From Candidatus Pullibacteroides excrementavium (GTDB taxonomy: Bacteria > Bacteroidota > Bacteroidia > Bacteroidales > P3), in assembly GCA_017694335.1 (NCBI GenBank), contig JADIMZ010000111.1, positions 1-52,201 on the forward strand: DNA of 52,201 nt, in the 5' to 3' direction. Both the position numbers and the translations under genes were made by a program. Of this stretch, positions 44,851 to 52,201 are shown in pieces. Each line of letters starts with the position of its first letter. Position 1 is the stretch's first letter. Under the pieces are notes generated by a model, which saw nothing but the letters and a program-made list of their open reading frames with translations, searched no databases and had not been told where the DNA came from.

Positions 44851-45654
44851 TCACGCAAGCCTTTTGATCAGCCGCAGATGATGGGAATAGACACCCGATT
44901 CCGCGCGAAAAATACCTTGATGATCCACCGGATCGATACGCACGCATCCGCTGGCATGGATAATCCGGCCGCTTCCCATATAGATGCCCACATGAATTAT
45001 CCGCCCTTCCCCGTCGTCAAAAAACAACAAATCCCCTTTACGTGCTTCATCGATCAACGCGACACTATCCCCCACACAGGCCTGCTGCGATGCATCCCTG
45101 GGCAAATCCACCCCGTACATCCTGAACAAGCATTGCGTCAAGCCGGAACAATCCAAAGCAAAATTAGTCTTCCCTCCCCACAAGTACGGCGTTTTCAACA
45201 AAGTAACAGCTCTTTCCATCATGGCATCCATTCCCATGACGAAGGATTCGGGACTACGCATCACCTCCCCATGACAAACAAATAAACGCTGTCCCATTCG
45301 AAAAGTACGCGAATCCGGCCGATAGAACGGCAAACGGCAGCCCATACCGACCCGCAGCAAAGAACCCTCCTGCTGACATTCCAACGCGCACAAGAAATCC
45401 GAAGTAAAGAAACGACTCGTATCCGCTGCGTGCTCATCAAATTCCTCTTTGGACAAAGGCATCAGCTGCTTGGAATCGACCCAACCCTCATAGCCATCCA
45501 TACGATTCTCCACCTTGACCCATTGCCGGTAGGAATCAACAACGGTTACCAAATCCCCAAACAACAATTCCGTCAGCATTTCCGAAGCATCCGAAACCGT
45601 TCTCCTCATGGGAACATGAGACAGGCAACAAAGGCCGTATTGCATTTTTTCCAT
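44851..45654 (-). CDS. NlpC/P60 cell-wall peptidase with SH3-like domains
   Basis: A 267-residue C40 peptidase. An SH3b-like region (about 5-65, MQYGLCCLSHVPMRR start) and a second one (about 85-130) precede the NlpC/P60 domain with catalytic Cys169 in LDCSGL, His221 in IIHVGIY and His233 in IIHASG. The architecture matches YkfC-type gamma-D-glutamyl-diamino-acid endopeptidases that recycle murein peptides. No signal peptide is apparent, which fits a cytoplasmic recycling role; YkfC is the likeliest identity. It is convergent with murA (19-base gap) and lies downstream of the tonB terminator. Confidence 0.87.
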   Translation of the reverse strand: MEKMQYGLCCLSHVPMRRTVSDASEMLTELLFGDLVTVVDSYRQWVKVENRMDGYEGWVDSKQLMPLSKEEFDEHAADTSRFFTSDFLCALECQQEGSLLRVGMGCRLPFYRPDSRTFRMGQRLFVCHGEVMRSPESFVMGMDAMMERAVTLLKTPYLWGGKTNFALDCSGLTQCLFRMYGVDLPRDASQQACVGDSVALIDEARKGDLLFFDDGEGRIIHVGIYMGSGRIIHASGCVRIDPVDHQGIFRAESGVYSHHLRLIKRLA

Positions 45655-45724
45655 AACTCAAGCAAAAAGAATCTTCAAAGTCGAAATCAACTGAAAACGA
45701 AAATACCCCACTACGGCTTGAAAC

Positions 45725-45757
45725 AAAAAAAACCGCCTGTCAATACAAGCGGTTTTT
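45725..45757 (-). terminator. Intrinsic terminator after tonB
   Basis: A 9-bp stem AAAAACCGC (45728-45736) with GCGGTTTTT (45749-45757) is followed on the minus strand by a run of T. Confidence 0.85.
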
Positions 45758-45777
45758 CTTCTTTTATCTCAAAAAGC

Positions 45778-46461
45778 TTAATTCAATGTGAAGCGGATAG
45801 GTACTGCATACAGAACACGCACAGCCCGTCCACGTTGTTTCCCCGGATTCCACTTGGGCATGTTTTCAATAACCCGGATAGCTTCTTCATCGCATCCTCC
45901 ACCGATACCACGCATCACTTTCACTTGCGTCACGCTTCCGTCCTTTTCCACAACGAACTGAACATATACCACACCCGAAATCCCACTTTCCATCGCCACT
46001 ACGGGGTAACGCATATTGTCTCCCAAATAAGCATACAACGCTTCCGTGCCACCAGGATAGGAAGGCATCTCTTCCACAATCTGGAAAATCTCTTCTTCCA
46101 CCACTTCCTCTTCTTCCACTACCGGAGGAGCAACATAATCTTCCACTACCGTCTCTTCCGTGGCTTCCGCATTGATTTCCACCTCCGTTTCGATTTCCAC
46201 ATCGTCTTCTACAATCTCAATCTGGTCGGACACCTGTGCAGGAGGAGGCGGAGGGGGTGGTGGCAGATTCTGTTCTGTTTGGATAATCATTTCCTCTTCC
46301 GTCTCTACGGCAGCCCTCGCAGCCACCTGGATTTCTTCCTTGTCATACGACTTCCATTCGAAAGCCACCAGCACGATAGCCAGAGTAAGGACCAAACCCA
46401 GAGAGCCGAACAGACCTTTCTGCCTTTCGAGATCGGCCTTTGGAGATTTTTTCAGTTCCAT
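45778..46461 (-). CDS. tonB: TonB energy-transducing protein
   Basis: A 227-residue TonB-family protein. The single N-terminal membrane helix (about 18-36) is followed by a periplasmic linker rich in acidic residues and proline, including an eight-proline run (PPPPPPPP), and the C-terminal TonB domain (about 140-227) with YPVVAMESGISGVVYVQFVV and the ending PIRFTLN. With ExbB/ExbD it would transmit proton-motive force to SusC-like receptors; exbBD are not in the window. It lies 74 bases downstream of tRNA-Ser on the same strand. Confidence 0.92.
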   Translation of the reverse strand: MELKKSPKADLERQKGLFGSLGLVLTLAIVLVAFEWKSYDKEEIQVAARAAVETEEEMIIQTEQNLPPPPPPPPAQVSDQIEIVEDDVEIETEVEINAEATEETVVEDYVAPPVVEEEEVVEEEIFQIVEEMPSYPGGTEALYAYLGDNMRYPVVAMESGISGVVYVQFVVEKDGSVTQVKVMRGIGGGCDEEAIRVIENMPKWNPGKQRGRAVRVLYAVPIRFTLN

Positions 46462-46535
46462 GGTTTTCTGTTTTTAATTTCAACCTTTCCCTTGTCCCCG
46501 GACCCTGACAAGTCCGCAAGAGATGTTGACAGGAG

Positions 46536-46622
46536 CGGAAAGAGGGGGATTCGAACCCCCGGTAGGGAAACCCCTACGACAGTTTAGCAAACTGTTGGTT
46601 TAAGCCACTCACCCATCTTTCC
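46536..46622 (-). tRNA. tRNA-Ser (anticodon GCU)
   Basis: An 87-base class II tRNA. The acceptor stem is GGAAAGA with TCTTTCC, discriminator G. The D-arm contains GGGTGAGTGG. The anticodon stem ACAGT-TTGCTAA-ACTGT gives anticodon GCT (Ser, AGC/AGU codons). The long variable arm is typical of Ser, and the T-arm is GGGGGTTCGAATCCCCC. The 3' CCA is not encoded. The promoter is at 46696-46729. Confidence 0.95.
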
Positions 46623-46665
46623 ATCATGTTCCGGACGGTACCTGATGCCATACGCTATCCGGTCC

Positions 46666-46692
46666 GCCTTTCTTCCGTTCCGGCGGAAAGGC
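46666..46692 (-). repeat. Hairpin upstream of tRNA-Ser
   Basis: GCCTTTC (46666-46672) and GAAAGGC (46686-46692) form a 7-bp stem in the predicted 5' leader of the tRNA-Ser precursor. It may be a processing feature or coincidence. Confidence 0.35.
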
Positions 46693-46695
46693 CTG

Positions 46696-46729
46696 CAAAG
46701 GTATGAATTTTTTTAACATTTTTTACAAA
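46696..46729 (-). promoter_or_regulatory. Promoter of tRNA-Ser
   Basis: On the minus strand TTTG (46729-46726) is followed after 22 bases by TACCTTTG (46703-46696) and C, a full Bacteroidota promoter. The rest of 46630-46881 is AT-rich spacer with no other recognisable feature. Confidence 0.65.
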
Positions 46730-46881
46730 TCCGAGCTCCGATAAATTTTTTTTTCTGCGTTTATAGATAAAAGAGGGGCTTGAACCCATCAAATCCCCCA
46801 CAGAAGAAAGCAAAACAAACACTCAATATCAATACATTATATAACACCCACAAAAAAACTCAAAAACAAAGCCTCAAAAAA

Positions 46882-48762
46882 ATGAATCCAACATCAAACT
46901 TCTTTTTCGGGAAAGAAAGACAAACTTCCAAGCCGCAAGGGAAAAAGAAGCCGGAATCCCGTTTAATATTAATTCTCGGTATTTCTTTCCTCTTTCTTTC
47001 CAGGCTTCCGGCCCAAGACTTCTCCAACCTGAGAAGCAAGAAAGCCTTCCAAATGGCAGGAAGCATTGGAGCACAAGCCTCCAGCCGTCTCTCCGATTGG
47101 AACTCGATACAGGACCCTTTGGCCTACTCGATACAGATACAACTCAATCCTGTCCTGTATGGCTTTTCCTTGCCTTTTTCATTCTGCTTGGCCGACAACC
47201 GGTTTTCGTTCACACAGCCTTTTTCCCAGCTTTCATTTTCCCCTTCGTACAAATGGATTCAGCTCCATCTGGGCCGAACCTCGATAAACATGCATCCTTA
47301 CGGCTTGTCCGGACACCAATTCGACGGTATCGGGCTTTCCCTCACGCCCGACTTTCCCCTTCATTTTTCTGTCATGTACGGACGCCTGGCCAAAGCCAGC
47401 CAAGGTGACACATCCCTGACGACAGACCCGGACGGAATCTTCCATTCCTCAATGCCTGCCTATAGGCGGACTGCCTATGCATTCAAACTTGGCTTCAGCC
47501 ATAAAGGCCAGCAAATCGGATTGCATTTCCTGCGGGCTGACGATCACAAGCAAAGCCTCTCGCCTGTATTTCATCCCTATATCAGTCCCAAGGCGAACGC
47601 TGTCCTGGCCTTGGATTTTTCATTCTGCCTGTACAAGGACCTTAGGCTGAACGGCCAAGCCGGGTTAAGTTCCTATACAGGGAACCTATTGGAAGAGACA
47701 GAAAACAAAACCGGCCTCCTTGCCAGCATGATGCGTCCTTTCCTCCGGCAACGCCCATCCACTTCCATCCATAGTGCCTACAAGATAGGGCTTTCGTTCA
47801 AAGGAATCAGCCTATCTTATGAAAGAATCAGTCCCGGATACGAGACCATGGGAGCCTATTATTTCAACCAAGACTTCGAGAATGTCGTCTTGTCGTTTGC
47901 CCGGAATTTTTCAAAGGTCGACATCAAAACGGATATCGGATGGCAACGCGACGACTTGGCCCGAAACAAGGCCAGCCGGATGGACCGCATTGTCGGTTCC
48001 GCGTACCTGAATTACAGAATAAACGAAAAATTCTCCATGACCGCCTCTTATTCCAATTTCACAGCCTATACGCAAATCAAGCCAGTAGACCTGACGCGGC
48101 CTGACGATCCGTGGATTCAAAACCCCGACACCGTGGCTTTCAGGCAAATATCCCAGCAAGCGCAATTCTGCTTCAGTTACGCATCCTCATCCCAATCGCC
48201 TTATCCACAGCAGGCCGGCATCGACATCTCCTACCAAAGCTCTCGGGAAAAATCACAAAAAACGTTCAACGATTACGTATACGCATGCTTCCGCCACGGC
48301 ATCCGTCTTGCCGGAGAATACCAGTTGCAGTCCGCGCTCAACTTCAGCACAGGAATCGACCGCGCGGCTTTCAGCCCGACTTCGTTCAGCTACAGCCTGG
48401 GACCCTCTGTTGTCCTATCCAAGACTTTCCTTAAAAAAAGCCTGCGCTTTTCGGGTGGCCTCAACTATTACTGGGACATGCAAGGGAAAAAAACGAGCGG
48501 CAGCCTGGCCGGCCTCCGGCTGCGGGGAAGCTATACCTTAGCCCAAACGCACGTGTTCGACTTGCAGTTCAACGGCCGCCTGCGCTTTGCCAAAGGCAAC
48601 CGGGACATTGGCAAAGAACTGCAAATCGTGGCCGGATACAACTATCGTTTCCGCCTTGACCCGGAAAAACTCAAACTCAAAGCGATAGAACGGAAGAAAG
48701 AACGCCAGAAAAAGAAGAACGCCAAGCTTTTACGTTACAATTCAGTAACTCCTAGCTGGTAG
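46882..48762 (+). CDS. Uncharacterised outer-membrane beta-barrel protein
   Basis: A 626-residue protein of unrecognised family. It has a long, basic n-region then a signal peptide (about 1-45, ending LPAQ), followed by about 550 residues of alternating aromatic and polar strands, typical of an outer-membrane barrel (for instance segments with YKWIQLHLGRTSIN, FKLGFSHKGQQIGLHFL, MTASYSNFTAYTQIK, and AGYNYRFRL near the end). A Lys/Arg-rich tail (KLKAIERKKERQKKKN) follows the last strand and ends in Trp. This charged extension is unusual after a barrel. The TTG at 46780 gives an in-frame extension without signal peptide, so ATG 46882 is chosen. It is convergent with ligA. Confidence 0.8.
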   Translation: MNPTSNFFFGKERQTSKPQGKKKPESRLILILGISFLFLSRLPAQDFSNLRSKKAFQMAGSIGAQASSRLSDWNSIQDPLAYSIQIQLNPVLYGFSLPFSFCLADNRFSFTQPFSQLSFSPSYKWIQLHLGRTSINMHPYGLSGHQFDGIGLSLTPDFPLHFSVMYGRLAKASQGDTSLTTDPDGIFHSSMPAYRRTAYAFKLGFSHKGQQIGLHFLRADDHKQSLSPVFHPYISPKANAVLALDFSFCLYKDLRLNGQAGLSSYTGNLLEETENKTGLLASMMRPFLRQRPSTSIHSAYKIGLSFKGISLSYERISPGYETMGAYYFNQDFENVVLSFARNFSKVDIKTDIGWQRDDLARNKASRMDRIVGSAYLNYRINEKFSMTASYSNFTAYTQIKPVDLTRPDDPWIQNPDTVAFRQISQQAQFCFSYASSSQSPYPQQAGIDISYQSSREKSQKTFNDYVYACFRHGIRLAGEYQLQSALNFSTGIDRAAFSPTSFSYSLGPSVVLSKTFLKKSLRFSGGLNYYWDMQGKKTSGSLAGLRLRGSYTLAQTHVFDLQFNGRLRFAKGNRDIGKELQIVAGYNYRFRLDPEKLKLKAIERKKERQKKKNAKLLRYNSVTPSW

Positions 48763-48784
48763 CCGGGAAAACAGCCCCATGCCA

Positions 48785-51034
<2,250 letters not shown>

Positions 51035-52201
51035 TCACTTTCGCTTCCGGAACAGCTTCCGCCAAGTATCAGCATCCACCAACGAGGAATCTATCGTAGC
51101 CTGTATCGTCAGGAACAAGCCGAATGGGAAAAAGATAACCGTTGCCAGCCATGAACCCAAGGTGCAAGTCAGCGACCCCTCAATGGCCGCCTTTTCCCCA
51201 ATGACCGACAACGTATAATATATTATGAACAGCAAAACAGAGACAACCAGCGGCATCCCCATCCCGCCTTTCCGGATTAAAGCGCCCAGCGGAGCTCCGA
51301 TGAAAAACAAAATCAGGCATCCCACCGACAAACTGAACTTCTTATGCTCCTCTACCCGGTATGAATTCAGCCTTTCCTTCTGGTATTGCACATCTTTCTT
51401 GTAATATGACATATCATTGGCCATCGACTTGGCCTGGGCCGAAGCATTCTGGAGATCTTTCCTGACCAAAGTCGGCAAAACATAAGAAGGCGTGAAATCG
51501 GCATCGGCGATCATCTTGTCCATCTTCGCCACCATCGCCGTATCCCCGCCAATCAGAGAACCCAAATAATAACTCCGCCCATTGATGCTCAACACTAATT
51601 CCGACACTCTTCTATCCGCCCGCATCCGCAAAGTATCTATCTGCTTTCCCAAGGCTTTCAGTCCTAATGCTTTCTGATGCCGTCCATACATATCCTCGTC
51701 CACTTCCGGCCCCTCGTACTCCGAAAGGTCGATAACCAGCGTCTGCGTATCGAACTTGATACGGGTAAAAGAATCATCGTTCTTTTTCCGATCCGATCCA
51801 CCGAATTTGGCCTGTTCCACATCTTCCCCGTAACTGAACCCGTCATAGAGGTTGAACACCAGATACCGACCGTTGTCCCTCGTAAACATGCTCCCGGTAT
51901 TGGACATCGTGACCGCCCGGTTCCCTTTCTTTTCCGAATGGTCGTAAATCTGCACGTCTTCCAAGTACAGGCCATCATCCTCCTTGTGCCCCACCCGGAT
52001 CACATAATCGGGAATACCATAATAATAGATACCTTCCTGCACATTGACCGCCGGCCGTGTCTGCTGCATTTCCTGATACTTCTGCCGGTGCAGCTTGTAG
52101 GCTTTCGGCACGGCATTATTGGCAAAATAGAATGCCACGCCGCTGATGACCACGCTGGCCAGGATGGTCGAGAACATGACTCGCCGCAGAGGAATCCCTG
52201 C
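51035..52201 (-). CDS. LptF/LptG family permease (5' end cut by window edge)
   Basis: The last 388 residues of an LPS-export ABC permease of the YjgP/YjgQ family. The frame stays open to base 52201, so the true start lies outside. The N-terminal part seen begins AGIPLRRVMFSTIL, the second membrane segment of these proteins. The periplasmic jelly-roll domain (about 45-190) and the last three to four membrane helices follow (AAPLGALIRKGGMGMP motif). It moves LPS from the inner membrane toward the outer membrane with LptBC. Whether it is LptF or LptG cannot be decided. ligA follows 69 bases downstream on the same strand. Confidence 0.9.
   Translation of the reverse strand, partial: AGIPLRRVMFSTILASVVISGVAFYFANNAVPKAYKLHRQKYQEMQQTRPAVNVQEGIYYYGIPDYVIRVGHKEDDGLYLEDVQIYDHSEKKGNRAVTMSNTGSMFTRDNGRYLVFNLYDGFSYGEDVEQAKFGGSDRKKNDDSFTRIKFDTQTLVIDLSEYEGPEVDEDMYGRHQKALGLKALGKQIDTLRMRADRRVSELVLSINGRSYYLGSLIGGDTAMVAKMDKMIADADFTPSYVLPTLVRKDLQNASAQAKSMANDMSYYKKDVQYQKERLNSYRVEEHKKFSLSVGCLILFFIGAPLGALIRKGGMGMPLVVSVLLFIIYYTLSVIGEKAAIEGSLTCTLGSWLATVIFFPFGLFLTIQATIDSSLVDADTWRKLFRKRK

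Noticed and set aside
46239-46262. GGAGG/GGGGGTGG-rich purine run resembling a microsatellite
   Set aside because: It is the complement of proline codons of the TonB linker and is explained by coding.
46536-46622. tRNA-Ser as a possible integration site for mobile DNA
   Set aside because: No duplicated tRNA 3' end and no integrase or phage gene nearby.

Overview
This window is chromosomal housekeeping DNA from a member of the Bacteroidota, probably order Bacteroidales. The evidence is convergent. There is a type IX secretion (T9SS) PorZ-like protein and a subtilisin with a T9SS C-terminal sorting domain. There is an S46 dipeptidyl-peptidase, a DUF4290 protein, a TonB with a poly-proline stretch, a DUF349 repeat protein and an NlpC/P60 enzyme with a Bacteroides-type SH3 N-terminus. 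Many genes are preceded by the Bacteroidota -7 box TAnnTTTG and few have a Shine-Dalgarno sequence. GC content looks close to 50%. Species cannot be assigned from sequence reading alone.

Layout. 1-4783 (+): 3' end of fmt, HU, rseC-like, fabG and a large vWA membrane protein. 5062-10715 (-): PhoH/PIN ATPase, TlpA-like lipoprotein, S41 protease, TPR protein. 10789-18061 (-): gyrA, clpC, smpB, phosphomannomutase. 18113-25785 (-): trmD, DUF349 protein, S46 peptidase, mannose-1-phosphate guanylyltransferase, arginine decarboxylase. 25993-29463 (+): sufS and the T9SS subtilisin. 29572-31366 (-): exonuclease and dihydrouridine synthase. 31480-32520 (+): rlmN. 32537-33933 (-): membrane-anchored LuxR-type protein and SlyD-like isomerase. 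34072-35823 (+): exonuclease III and OmpA-like lipoprotein. 35900-38991 (-): recO and porZ. 39192-40130 (+): CPBP protease. 40124-42583 (-): priA. 42763-44831 (+): DUF4290 protein and murA. 44851-46622 (-): NlpC/P60 enzyme, tonB, tRNA-Ser(GCU). 46882-48762 (+): outer-membrane barrel protein. 48785-52201 (-): ligA and the 5'-truncated lptF/G permease.

Functionally the genes cover replication and repair (gyrA, priA, ligA, recO, xthA), translation and RNA modification (fmt, trmD, rlmN, dus, smpB, tRNA-Ser), and envelope building (murA, lptF/G, tonB, OmpA-like, NlpC/P60). They also cover GDP-mannose supply (manB plus manC), peptide use (S46, S8, S41 proteases) and T9SS (PorZ plus a cargo protease). 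No phage, insertion sequence, CRISPR array or defence island was seen.

The most unusual structure is a pair of roughly 126-bp palindromic elements at 2356-2482 and 4940-5065. They sit in opposite orientation on either side of the vWA gene, and each abuts the stop codon of a neighbouring gene. They share four internal motifs at nearly identical spacing. Their long terminal arms, however, differ in sequence between copies while remaining self-complementary within each copy. This pattern fits a structured-RNA or REP-like element family.
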